A DNA stretch of 64,000 nucleotides from Warburgia ugandensis (taxonomy: Eukaryota; Streptophyta; Magnoliopsida; Canellales; Canellaceae): positions 29,461,501 to 29,525,500 of the forward strand of contig CP141130.1 in NCBI GenBank assembly GCA_035236585.1. The letters run 5' to 3'. The notes below the pieces were generated by a model, which worked only from the letters and a program-made list of their open reading frames with translations, made no database searches and was not told the DNA's origin. Below are positions 1 to 11,060 of this stretch, in pieces (positions within the stretch are counted from its first letter, which is position 1; every line of letters begins with the position of its first letter). The position numbers and the translations under genes are program-made.

Positions 1-380
1 CATCATACTCAATAGGTGACCTGATACTACTAATTTGAAAACATGACATGCAAGAGGGATAATTTCAAGAAAAGTAATAAGATCATGCAATTCCTTTTTG
101 TGTAACCATGGGTATTTATGCATAAATTATAAAACTCATTTACACATTTCCAAACCATGGAACTTTTATCGAATCCATTAAATAACAATATAAACATTGC
201 ATGAATAGTAGTAGTCAATCAATTCTTGCACTAGAATTTTTGGCAAACACATCAAGCCAACTACTCAAAATCAATAATTCATGCAATAATAAATACTAAA
301 AATCTTAAAGTAGTAATTGATCAAATCAAATGATAGAATTTCAACCCTCTAGTAGATATAATGAATGTGGATATCTAAGT

Positions 381-454
381 GAACACATCAAGCCTATGGG
401 TCGGCGAACATATCAAGTTGACAGGTTGGTGAACACATGAAGCTGACTGGTCAC
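381..454. repeat. 25-bp tandem minisatellite inside LTR A, three units
   Basis: Units start at 381, 406 and 431, each beginning GAACAYATSAAG and ending in a GGTC or GGTT motif. The partner LTR has the same array at 20080, 20105 and 20130, so it predates insertion. The LTR of element C contains one matching unit in reverse near 41610. Confidence 0.75.
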
Positions 455-2021
455 GAGTACTCATTTGCAATCATCTCAATGCAATATGCATATTGATATC
501 AAAACCAAAATCATAGGGTCTACTATGCTCACGACCAGAACCTATTCTGAAATCGTGTGTCTCCAGTATCTAGAGACTAGCCCACTATAGCCTCCATGGC
601 GGCTATGGATAGGTCCTCGAAAAGGGCATCATGAACACCTCCAATAGTCGTCCCTGTTTACCATAGCAGTCGAGGAAGGGACAATGCCACTTTGATCTAT
701 GATACCTATCACCTTTTGTGGTTAGAGGTCGGGTGGTCAACCCTGTCATAAACAACCTCTCAGCATAGTGCCCACCAGGCTCATTAGCCCGAAGAAAGAT
801 TTATACATATAATCCAAATCTAAATAATTGTAAATCATTCAATTTATGCAATTAGTTTCAAAACATTCTAGCAATGCATACATAAAATCTATTCTATACA
901 AGCAATCACATTCAAGATCATAAATCATGAAGACAATTTCGCATGGTCGTTATAAGAATATCATATCTTAAAAAGCATACTCAACATGGTAATACAGTCA
1001 AGTAAATCAATTAGATTTTGGAATGCATTTGAAAACTTAGTAGTATCAGACTCCCTACCTCTAAAGATGTCACTTAATTCATGTCCTCCTTTAGTTTAAA
1101 TCTTGGATCTTCTTCAAGGTCTTTATGGTATTCTGTACATAAGAATCTGATTATTGTTTCCCGATCATTAATCATGTTCATAGCTTAATGGCTTGGATCA
1201 TCTATTTAGACTTCGATCCCATCCATAAGTGATCGGATCTATGATTTGAGAATGATCATCCTTAATTTAGGGTTGAATTAGATATCTAAATCTTTTAAGC
1301 TATCCAATATACCACTTATTAGGTTCAGATCATCTTTGATCTAGCAGATCTATGAGATTCCTAGCGTTTTTTAGGCCATAAGCAAATCAAATTGTTCTCT
1401 GATCCTAGACTTTATTGCATAATTAGGTCAGCATTGTTGATACAATTCTAATGGACCTTTCAAATCATTAATTCAAGTTGTATAGCTCCTAAAATTGAAG
1501 ATTTTGTGATTTAGGCCTATTTAACGGTCCAGATTGAAATTCTAGATCCAGAATAGGGTTATTAGTGATGACTGGTCATCGTCAGAGAAGGTGACCATAG
1601 TGACAGTCGCTGGTGATGCTTTTTAGGTTAGATTGGATCCTAATTAAAAGGGTTTGTAGGTCAGGCTCTTACTTTCACTCCTGTTAAGTTTGGCATTGTT
1701 TCGTGGTCATTTGATGCTAGTAAACATGGATTTTCCCATCGGACTATTGCCAAAAAACTCTATGTTGCCGGATTAGAATCTTCGTCTAATTGCCGATAAA
1801 ATCTACTTTGATTGTGAAATAGATGGAGGGGTTTTGATAGTCTTCTCACAAGGAATCTAGCGATGATGTTTGATCTTCAATCCACTGCTGCTCAGACGAC
1901 TGTCATGGGGACAAACAATAACTGTAGTTACAGTCGCCGAAAAAAATGGAGAATAGGTGGCCAGAGGGAGAGGAGAAGATAGGCATTGATCTGAGGTGTG
2001 ATGGTGAAGAGGAGAGGGGGA

Positions 2022-2027
2022 TTTATA
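2022..2027 (-). promoter_or_regulatory. Putative TATA box of the A 3' LTR
   Basis: On the minus strand the site reads CCCTATAAATCCCCCTCTCC. The same context is at 21710-21715 in the other LTR, so it is conserved within the pair. Its place, about 550 bases into the LTR, suits a U3 core promoter. The assignment rests on motif and position only. Confidence 0.5.
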
Positions 2028-2579
2028 GGGTGGTGCACCACCCTTTTTGGCAGTGTCATCGCCGCAACAGTGGTCGGCGCCCATCGTCTTCTTCGGCGTC
2101 AACACGGTTTTCGATGCCAACGCAGTTCCATTGGTGACGCGATTTCCAACACCGACACTATGATGAGGCCATGCTAATGTGGTGCTAACATGGGTGACGA
2201 TGCATTGATGACACGGTTATGATGCAATGGGGGTGCCGTTAACAAACCAGCCCCATATGTTTTTTTTTTAACTTTTAATTATTGAAATACCCTTCATCTT
2301 CCAACGCTCATAACTTTTTCATACGAACTCCATTTTTAGTGTTCTTTGAGGGGTTGAATTCCATTTCTTGAGTAGAATCTAGTTATAAAGATATTTTTAG
2401 CAAATTCTATCTTTATATATTTTAAATAAAATAGAACATTTATCTACTTGTCCAATATAATTATTTTCCAAATTAAATTAGATATAAAATTTTTTAAATT
2501 ACAAACTCTATGATTGATTGTGATTGAAAAAGAGTTACAATTATTTGTCAAGAATATCTTAAAATTTTGAGTCATTACA

Positions 2580-2598
2580 TCATTACCCCCTTCAAAGA
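2580..2598 (-). promoter_or_regulatory. Polypurine tract of element A
   Basis: On the minus strand a purine-rich stretch, TTGAAGGGGGTAATGA, lies directly before the 3' LTR start. This is the expected primer site for plus-strand DNA synthesis, and it follows a GGATGAAATTC context typical of Tekay/Del element ends. Confidence 0.75.
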
Positions 2599-2639
2599 AT
2601 TTCATCCTCAAAATTCTATAATTCATTACTCATAAAGAT

Positions 2640-3922
2640 TTCAGGGTATCTGTCCCTCATTTTGGATTCCACTTCCCAGGTTTCCTATTTGATAAATGCA
2701 TTCCTCCATAGAACTCTAACTAATGAAATTTCTTTACTTCGTAGCTTCTTGATCTTCTTATCCAGAATTTGCACTGGTTTTATTTCCAAGGTCAAGTCTG
2801 GTTGTAGCTCGACTGGTACCTGCTCAAGTACATGTGTGTGGTTAGGAATATACTTTCTCAGCATGGATATGTGAAAAACATTATGAACTTTCAATAACTA
2901 TGGTGGTAATGCTATCCTATAGGCAGTCATCCCAATCCTGTCCAGGATTTTGAATGGTTCGATAAATCGAGGTCTGAGTTTTCCTTTCACACCAAACCTC
3001 ATAATGTCCTTAGTCGAAGATATCTTCAAGAAAACATGATCTCCAACTTCAAATTCTAATTGTCTTCGTCGATTATTGGCATAACTCTTCTGTCGACTCT
3101 GAGCTGTGAGAATTCTTCTAATAAGGTTCACCTTGTTTGCACACTGTTCTACCAACTCTGACTGCATAATTCTATTTTCACCCACTTCATTCCAGTACAC
3201 AGGCAAACAACAAGGTCTTCCATAGAGCGCTTTGTATGGAGCCATACCGATGCTTGAATGGAAACTATTATTATATGAAAATTCAACTAAGGGTAAACTC
3301 TCATCCCAATCTAGTCTGTTACACATGCCCTTAACATATCCTCCAATGTGTGAATCATATGTTTAGATTGGCCGTCAGTTTGAGGGTGAAAAGCCATGCT
3401 AAAATTTAATGAAGATCCCAATGACTTCTACACTGACTTCCATAATTGTGAGGTAAAATGACTGTCTCTATTAGAAATAATGCTGAGTGGTATCCCGTGT
3501 AAACTTATCACTTCCTTAATATACAATTGAGATAGGCTTTCAGTGGATTGATTTTGTCAGATTGGGAGAAAATGTGCCATTTTGGTTAATCAATCAATGA
3601 TTACCCATATCATATCATGTCCCCTATATGTCTTAGGTAGTCCTAATATGAAGTCCATTGTAATATGGTCCCACTTCCATTATGGTAGCTCAAGTGGTTG
3701 TAACAATCTTGCTAGTCTCTAGTGTTCAGCCTTAACTTGTTGACAAGTCAAGCATCGTGCTATAAATTCTCCTACATCCCTTTTCATACCATTCCACCAG
3801 AAGTATCTCTTCAAGTCTTGATACATCTTTGTTCCACCAGGATAAATAGTGTACTAAGATTGATGTGCCTCTTTGAGAATTTCTTGCCTTATTTCATCAT
3901 TGGTTGGCACTACTAATCTTCC
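2640..3922 (-). pseudogene. Element A integrase with chromodomain-like C-terminus
   Basis: Decayed integrase part of pol, which would join element DNA to the chromosome. Translations of the minus strand show the core motif [12 protein letters not shown] near 3430-3480, then the C-terminal core (DWDESLPLVEFSYNNSFHSS, 3240-3320), the GPY-like region ending in KGKLRPRFIEPFKILDRIG, and a tail with VFHISMLRKYIP and ILDKKIKKLR. That tail is the chromodomain-bearing end of Tekay/Del integrases. Several frameshifts and stops separate the pieces. The family assignment is firm; activity is excluded. Confidence 0.85.
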
Positions 3923-4450
3923 TCACATGTGAACACTATCATCTATCTCCTTAACGAATCTTAGTTTTCCAACTAATGCTTGTATTTCAATGTCATCCTT
4001 TTGCATCTGCCTAACTTTCTCATTGATAGTGGATCTCATAGTCAAATTTGCTATAAAGGATCCCCCATGACCTATTTTAGGTCTGCATTCTATTACCTCT
4101 TGTAATAACTTCCATCTTTTGGAAAGTAAACTTGCACACATTCTTTGTGTCTTTCTACTTAAGGCATTTGCTACTACATTAGCCTTCCCTGGATGGTATT
4201 GAATGGAAAAGTCATAATCCTTCAAATACTCCATCCATCTCATCTGTTGCATGTTCAAGTCTTGTTGTGAAAAGATGTACTTAAGACTTTTGTGATTTGT
4301 GAAAATTTCAAAATTTTCTCCATACAGATAGTGTCTTCAGATCTTTATGGCAAAGACTATTACAACAAGCTCCAAGTCATGGGTAGGATAATTGACCTCA
4401 TGCTTTTTCAATTGTAGAGAGGCATAGGCGATTACTTTTCCATTTTGCAA
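3923..4450 (-). pseudogene. Element A RNase H domain
   Basis: Would degrade the RNA strand of RNA-DNA hybrids during reverse transcription. The minus-strand reading contains [19 protein letters not shown] followed by [20 protein letters not shown] and [10 protein letters not shown], the standard end of Ty3/Gypsy RNase H. The aspartate of the usual TDHKSL motif is asparagine here. Upstream residues are spread over shifted frames. Confidence 0.82.
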
Positions 4451-5389
4451 TAGCATACAGCCCAGTCCTTTTCCAGAAGCATCACTATAGATCTCCAATC
4501 CTCCTCTTCCAAATGGTAAAGTAAGTACTGGTGTAGTGGTTAGCTTCCTTTTTAATTCTTGAAAACTCTATTTGCATGCCTCATCCCACTCAAACTTTCT
4601 ATCTTTTCTTATTAATTTGGTCAAGGGTAAGGCAATGCATGAAAATACTTCAATAAATCTACAATAATATCCTGCAAGCCCTAGAAAACTCCTTATTTCT
4701 ATCACTATCTTAGGTGTACTCCATTTTTCCATAGCTTCAAATTTTGCTAGGTCGACTACAATGCCATTTTTACAAATAACATGATCCAAAAAATTCACTT
4801 CTTCCAACCAAAATTCACACTTATTAAATTTTGCGTACAATTTGTGTGTTCTAAGTGTATTCAGTACTACTCATAAATGTTCCCTTTGATCCTCAAGATT
4901 GTTTGAGTAGATCAAAATATCATCACAAATACTATAACAAATTTGTCTAGATAGGCTTTGAATACTTGGTTCATAAGATCCATAAATGCGGTTGGTGCAT
5001 TTGTCAGTCCAAAGGGCATCACTCTAAACTCATAGTGTCCATATCTGGTTTCGAATGCTGTTTGTGGAATATCTTCCTCCCTGACTCTAAGTTGGTGATA
5101 TCCAGATCATAAATTGATCTTGGGAAAGATAGAGCTGACTGGAGTTAATTGAACAAGTCATCAATATGGGGCAAAGGATATTTGTTTTTCATTGTGACTC
5201 TATTCAACATTTGATAGTCAATGCAGAGTCACATTGATCCATCCTTTTTCTTAACAAAAAGGACTGGTGCTCCCAAGGAGATACATTAGGTCTGATAAAC
5301 CCTTTGTCTAGCAACTCTTGTAATTGCGTCTTCAGATCCTTTAACTCTATTATAGTCATTTAGTATGGTGCTTTTGATATAGGGGTAGT
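4451..5389 (-). pseudogene. Element A reverse transcriptase, C-terminal part up to the B1 insertion
   Basis: Reverse transcriptase segment between the nested insertion and RNase H. Visible pieces on the minus strand are an [20 protein letters not shown] stretch next to B1, the catalytic DDILIYSNN box near 4885-4925 (one frameshift just before it), and a FLDHVICKNGI / IRSFLGLAGYYCRFIEVFS region at 4570-4840. The N-terminal approach to this domain is on the far side of B1 at 17983-18135. Confidence 0.83.
5385..5389. repeat. Left target-site copy of the B1 insertion
   Basis: The base run before the B1 5' LTR is GGGGTAGT. The right side after B1 starts TAGCT. Comparing both flanks, the original five-base target was most likely TAGCT, with one C lost on the left. 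Confidence 0.55.
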
Positions 5390-7593
5390 TGTTAAGTGTT
5401 TAATTTTGGCTAAAAGACCCCTACTTTAGCATTTAATTAGACCATCTAACTCATTAATTTGGTAATTTTTGGATAAAATATAAAAATTAGCTCAAATTGA
5501 CCATCCAACCATAAATTATCAAAATTAACGGTTAGATGATCAATTAAGCTAAGTGGATGCTTAATGTATGATTTAGATGACTCTAATCTAGTCTTTGGTT
5601 TTACAGATCAACTAAAAGAGGGTTGGATGCCTCAAATTTAATTTCAACGGTGCAGATCAGTTTGAAGATCAATAAGGCAAGGGATGAAGGGGTCTTGAAA
5701 GAAGAAGGTGACTTAATAGAAGAGGAGTCCTAAATTGGAAGAAGAGGAAGTTTACTAATAGGAAACTAACTCTTAAAGGAAAGGAGGAAAATTAGGAATG
5801 GAAAAACTTAGAAAGAGGGGGAACCATAGGGAGTAGAGGAAGTTTTTGGAATTTGGAGAAGTTGCATAGTTCAGGAGTTTTACTTTTACTTTCCTTAGTT
5901 TTGGTTGTCATTACTTTTTCTTCTTTCTTTGGTGTTCATTGTGTTGCCCCCATCTCTTCTTTCTAATTCCTCTCACGTTCTTCTTCTTTTTCTCTATAAG
6001 ATCCCTCTCCCGTGATTGTAGGAGGTAGGTGCAAGCCTTCTCTTTTGTTGTTGTTTTACGTTTCCATTCCTATTTGCTTTTTTTTTTTTAAACTTTCATT
6101 CTGTTACTATTGTTCTGTTTTTTTTTTTTCGTAGTCATCACTACCTCCCATCCATCACCTTCCACTTATCCCTTCCCAATCTTGTTCCATCTCGATCCCT
6201 CTCCACTCTTCCATTGTGAACCAGACACCTCTAGTTCCCAGATCCACCAACCATCTTCCACTTCATCCACCGCACAAAATGACACCCTAGAACCTAAATC
6301 TTCCTCCAACTATTACTGCACTAGTTTTTTTTTCCAATCCCCATCTTTCTTGTTCTTCTCTTTCCATCCCAGATCCCTCTACTCACACCTTCTCCATAAC
6401 CCCATTAGTTCACTGCACCCCTATCTGTAGCCCTCCTCTCCGATTCTCCTTCTCTCTCTATCTCGCAACCCCCATCTCTCTTTCTCTCCCTCTTGTTCTC
6501 CTTGCCCACTGCATATCATGGCCCGCACTCTACTCCATTCCCCCTTTATCCAGAATCTCTACATCACTGGCCAGGCCCAAACCCATCACATGTCACCCAA
6601 GCGAGCACCACTGCACTAGCCTCCTTTGCTCCACGCATCATCTTCATCGCCCAATTGATCATCTGGCTCTGCTTTAGATGACGTTTAGATGATCCAGCAT
6701 CTACACCAGGCGCTCAACCCAGTCTAACGTGCCCAACACTAGTCAATGTCTACCCAGGCCAGCACCGTCAGCGCCTTCCTTCATCTCTTCCAGCAAACCC
6801 TCTGGCAAACTTTGTTTTACGGAATTTTTAAGGAAGTTTTGGGAAAAATTCCCTTTTTGCCCTTAGTAGAATATTTCAAATTACATGTGCTGCCCTGTTA
6901 CCATTACTATTTGTGTTTTATGTTATTCTTATTTTGGTTATTTGCTCTCTGTGTTATTCTATAGTTAATCCAGGAACTATCTTATCTATTCCCGTTTAGC
7001 CAAATAAAGGATTCTGGTTTAACCATGGAAAAACTCTAATTTCTTGTCTGTTTTAATTCAAAATTTCAATTAAATTTTATAACATGTTTTTAGGATAGTT
7101 TCCTATGTAATTGCTATTCCTGATCTTTAATTTGGGTTCTGAAAATAGACCTAAGCCATTAATTCTTAAATTCTTTAATTAGATTATATCTCTAAAAATT
7201 TGACGAGTCTGACAAATTCATCTGTTAGATCATTAATCTAGGACATGTTGAATATATTAATAGAGTTTGATCAAGTTTTGTGATACCAAAATTGAAGAAT
7301 TGGATAGCACTTAAGATAGGGAATTAGATTTTTCTTAATTTTTTCTAGTTTTAGTTTAGTTAAGGTTTTATTATTTCTTTTTCTATTGTTTTTGGAATTA
7401 GACCTTTGGAATTTCACTATTAAACTAAAGATGAACTCTAATATCTTTTTGTTAATTTTTGTCTATTAATTTTAATTTTAAATAATTAAATTTTATTAAA
7501 AACTCCAAAATCTTAAAGCCCATCCCTATGGGATCACCCATACTTGCTTTAGCTATACCACAATAGCCCTTGCACTCGTGAAATATATTAACA
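5390..7593 (+). repeat. 5' LTR of B1
   Basis: Begins TGTTAAGTG and ends TTAACA, an inverted pair. It aligns end to end with 15781-17982; hand comparison of the first 200 bases gave about 12 differences. The middle contains long C/T-rich stretches (6100-6500) that create spurious reading frames. Its TATA-like site at 5809 has decayed to TAGAAA. Confidence 0.93.
5809..5814 (+). promoter_or_regulatory. Decayed TATA box in the B1 5' LTR
   Basis: The site reads TAGAAAGAGGGGGAACC, while the partner LTR at 16175 and both LTRs of B2 have TATAAAGAGGGGAA. One substitution has broken the core promoter in the copy that would drive B1. Confidence 0.6.
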
Positions 7594-7599
7594 AGTTTT

Positions 7600-7618
7600 T
7601 GGCACCATTTTCGAGGAC
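7600..7618 (+). promoter_or_regulatory. Primer-binding site of B1, mutated
   Basis: Six bases after the 5' LTR lies TGGCACCATTTTCGAGGAC. The equivalent in B2 is TGGCGCCATTGCCAGGGAC, close to the tRNA-Asp-type site usual for Athila elements. B1 differs from it at several bases, so priming would be weak. Confidence 0.75.
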
Positions 7619-8745
7619 CCAGAACGAAGTGCTCATTAAATTTAATTAAAAAATCCAAAAAATTAAAATTTTTTGAAACAAATTCTAAAAAAATAAAAAA
7701 TTGTAGGAATTACATAGTTTCAGCATTTTAGGCAATTTTAGTTGCATTTTTCAAATTTTTTAGAGCACAACCACCTAATTTCCTGAAATTGGTACTAATT
7801 TCTAATTTTCTTTTCTAGGGAAATAGGAAAGTGGAGGAAATTGGCAAGGAAATCTTTATCAAAATGGAAATTTTCTTACTTTCTTAGAATATGATTTTTT
7901 TTTCTTTTGCGTTTATCTTGTAGTGAGGATCCTTGAAAATTGTAATTTTCATTTTAATTTTAAAGGGTTATATAATACAAGGCAAGTGTGGGTAAGGTGG
8001 CCCACATTTGATCTTCATCAGAAACCCCACTGTAAGTTTCCTCATTTAATTCCTAGATTAGGGTTTGCATTTAGAGTAAATTTGCATTGTTTAGTAGTAC
8101 AACTCATGTAGAAAGCATCCTTTATAATTGTTGCATTTTTAGGGTTTTGCATTAGTTTATTGCTTTTAATTGCATCTTAGGACACGGTTAATGCTTTAAG
8201 GTGATATATATGCTGATTGAACTGTGATGGAGTGTGGAATTTAATTAGTCAGGGTACCCTATCCCCATAAGATCAAGGGTGGATTTCATCACCACTCCTT
8301 AGCCCACCTAGGATAATCACCTTAAGCGCGCTACCCTACTCTTCAACTCAAATTAAAATCAATTAGAAGAGACTTATAGGGCCATCACATGCTCATAGGA
8401 CTCTCTTACTAAGATGCAATTTATTGTCACTGCAGTGGCTTTTGAGCATTGTGGTTATTGGGGGTTGTCTAATAGGGCCTCGCTCTTCCCTCACCTCTTG
8501 TTGACATTGTGAGGTCTAAACACCTCCTTACATGAGGGTTGTATTAACCACCTTAGCAAAACCTAATTACTAAGCAATAGTCAAATCTACAGGAGATGAG
8601 GAGTGTTAGATTAGGTTAATTAAAAGCATTGTCACCACACAAATTCAAGAAAATCAATATACTGCTTATTAGCCTAAGGTGTTTGACTATGCCTTTTACT
8701 TACATCACATAGGGTTAGAGTTAGCATTTAGATTAGGAATAGTTC
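7619..8745 (+). other. B1 untranslated leader
   Basis: About 1.1 kb between the primer-binding site and the gag start with no credible reading frame. It aligns with the B2 leader (36245-37392, minus strand), for example around 8220-8640 against 36380-36780. Leaders of this kind hold packaging and translation signals, but none can be located here. Confidence 0.7.
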
Positions 8746-10380
8746 ATGCAAGGGCATCGATCTCAGAACCTTGAGCTACTACCTTTAAACCTAGCAATTC
8801 AATGCATCCAACATCAAAGGGAAAGAAACATAGTTCCTATCCCTAAGCTAAACCACTAGCAGAGATTGAGTGCAAGACAATTAGAGATTTTTATGTGTTG
8901 CTCCAACTTAATACCCCATCTTGCATAGCTTTACCACCTACTAATGCCAACCACTTTGAGTTAAAGCCAGGAGTAATTCAATTACTCCCTACTTTTTATG
9001 GTTGAGACTCAGAAGACCCATACCTACATATCAAGGAGTTCCTTCATATTTGTGCCACATTTAAGTTCTGAAATTTTTTAGATGATTTGATTAGGCTTAG
9101 GTTATTCCCATTCTCACTTAAGGATAAAGCCAAGTCATGGATTAATTCCTTGGAGGTAGGTTCCATACATACATGGGACCAATTGTCTAAGAAGTAACTA
9201 AAGAAGTTCTTCCCTGTTCATAAAACATATGCCCTGTGGAGTGAAATTATAAATTTCCAACAAAGGGATGATGAGTAATATTACGAATGTTGGGAACGGT
9301 GGAATGAAGTGCTGCAAAAATGTCCTCATCATGGATTTGAGAAATGGCAACAAGTTCAATACTTCTATGAGGCATTGACGCCTCAAAATAGGTAAATGAT
9401 ATATGCAGCGAGTGGAGGGACCCTCATGTTAAAAGATGAAAGTGAGGCATGGGAATTCTTTCAAACTGTAGCTAATATTTCACAGCAATGGAATTATTCA
9501 AATAGGAGAGAAAGAACTAACCAGCCCACTAAGAAAGGAGGTATCATGAGATGGGAGTGCATATTGATCTATCCTATAATCTCAACTCTGTTGCTAAAAA
9601 ATTAGGTGGAAGAATGGACAATCTTGAAACTATGTTTCAATCTTTCATGACTGCAACATTATTCTAAAAACCTCCACAAGAGGTATGTGCTACTTGTTCT
9701 AGTCTAGCCCATTTAATCTCAACTTGTCCATCTAATAAAGTATTCCCTAAATATCTTGTAAACCATAAATGCATATTGCCAACCTAGTGACAACCCATAT
9801 TCTAAGACCTACAACCCTGGATGGGCTAGGCATCTCAATTTTTCTTGGTCAAAGAATAACCACTAAGGGGGGCCATCTGTAAATCCCCCTGTCCAAAACT
9901 TTCCTCTTAGAACTACAGTTCCCCATCAGCCACCTGGCTTTCAACAACCTCCACAACAAAAGAAACCATATTCAAAGGAAAACATCCATACCATGCTAGA
10001 ACAAATTGTCAAAGGTAATGATTACACTAAAAATGCCTTACACCAGTTGTAAAATGAGAGTAGATAGTTAGCCAATGTCAACTCTCAAGCAATAGCCAAG
10101 TTAAAGATGCAAGTAAGCCAATTGTCTACTGAATTACATAACAGAGGAAAGGGTCAGTTTCCTAGTCCAACCATCCCTAACCCTAAGGGTCAATTTGAGA
10201 TAGGGTTAAGTTTTCAAAACCTTAACCCTCATGAGCATGCCAAGTCCATAATCACCCTTAGAAATGGTCGTCAAATTGATAATAAAGAAGGGCAAGCTAA
10301 GGAAACTGTAGAGGAAAAAGAGGCAATAAAAATATAGGAAAAAGGGAAAAGACAGAACAATCCTGTCGAACCTATAGTAG
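8746..10380 (+). pseudogene. B1 gag
   Basis: Capsid/nucleocapsid polyprotein part. I place the start at the ATG at 8746, which opens MQGHRSQN; B2 has the matching MQGR start at 36244. Recognisable stretches are LRLFPFSLKDKAKSWINSLE, KKFFPVHKTYALW and KCPHHGFEKWQQVQYFYEAL, all typical of Athila gag, then SGGTLMLKDESEAWEFFQT. A zinc knuckle of the form CX2CX4HX4C is at 9686-9727 (CATCSSLAHLISTC). In-frame stops occur at several points, for example after TPQNR near 9392. Confidence 0.85.
9686..9727 (+). other. Zinc knuckle of B1 gag
   Basis: Encodes CATCSSLAHLISTC, a complete CCHC knuckle that in the family binds element RNA during packaging. The same motif in B2 is at 35282-35323. Confidence 0.8.
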
Positions 10381-11060
10381 AGGCACCCTATGTGCCTAAA
10401 GCCCCTTTTCTCCAATTACTGAATAAAGATAGGAAGGGATCAAGCTTCAATGAGTTAATGGAGGTATTTAAACATGTACACATCAATACATCATTGCTCA
10501 ATGTAATTAAAGACATCCCTACCTATGCCAAATTCTTAAAAAAGCTCTACACAACAAAGCGAAAGCTTAATGTGCAAAAGAAAGCCTTTCTCACCGAATA
10601 GGTGAGGTCTTTAATTCAACACAAGACCCCGCTAAAGTTTAGAGATCCGAGATGTCCTACAATCACTTTCATCATTGGAGATCATGTCATAGATTGGACA
10701 CTTCTTGACTTAAGGGCTAGTGTTAACTTGTTGCCATACTCTGTCTATGAGCAATTAAAACAGGTGAGTTAAAACCAACCACTACCACATTGCAATTAGC
10801 TCATTGATCTGTCAAGATACCTTGTGGTTTGGTTGAAGATGTCTTAATACAAGTGGATAAGTTTTATTATCCTGTTGATTTCATTATGCTCGACACCCAA
10901 CTTGTATCCGATCCTGGTAGTCAAATCCCAGTCATCCTTGGATGTCCATTCTTAGCAACATCCAATGCCATTATTAAATGTATGAATGGTGTAATGAAAC
11001 TCTTATTCGGCAACATGAAGGTTAAGCTTGATGTTTTTAATGCCGATAAACAACATTTAG
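10381..11060 (+). pseudogene. B1 aspartic protease region
   Basis: Would cleave the gag-pol polyprotein. The reading at 10690-10760 gives LLDLRASVNLLPYSVYEQLK. The active-site DLGA seen in B2 is DLRA here, so the invariant glycine is lost. The C-terminal part is within a longer open stretch from 10829 and contains VDFIMLDTQLV and IPVILGCPFLATSNA, the flap and second conserved hydrophobic-Gly part of Athila proteases. A frameshift separates the two halves near 10770. Confidence 0.82.

Larger units (their letters stand above)
1..2579 (-). repeat. 3' LTR of element A, truncated by the window edge
   Basis: Matches 19701-22257 in the same orientation over its whole length, with many substitutions (about 9 in the first 100 bases by hand). 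On the minus strand it begins TGTAATGACTC at 2579. The other end lies left of the window, so the LTR is longer than 2.57 kb. With the TATA box at about 2022 the U3 part is about 0.55 kb, leaving a very long R-U5 of more than 2 kb. It carries three tandem 25-bp units at 381-454. Confidence 0.88.

Noticed and set aside
381..454. CRISPR-like array
   Set aside because: The 25-bp units are directly adjacent with no unique spacers, lie in a plant LTR, and are duplicated in the partner LTR.
1857..2137. Opposed short frames in LTR A, also at 21533-21805
   Set aside because: They overlap each other in the U3/R region and follow LTR divergence without codon constraint.
6110..6430. 106-codon Ser/Pro-rich frame in the B1 5' LTR
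   Set aside because: The matching part of the 3' LTR is not open in the same way; low-complexity LTR sequence.
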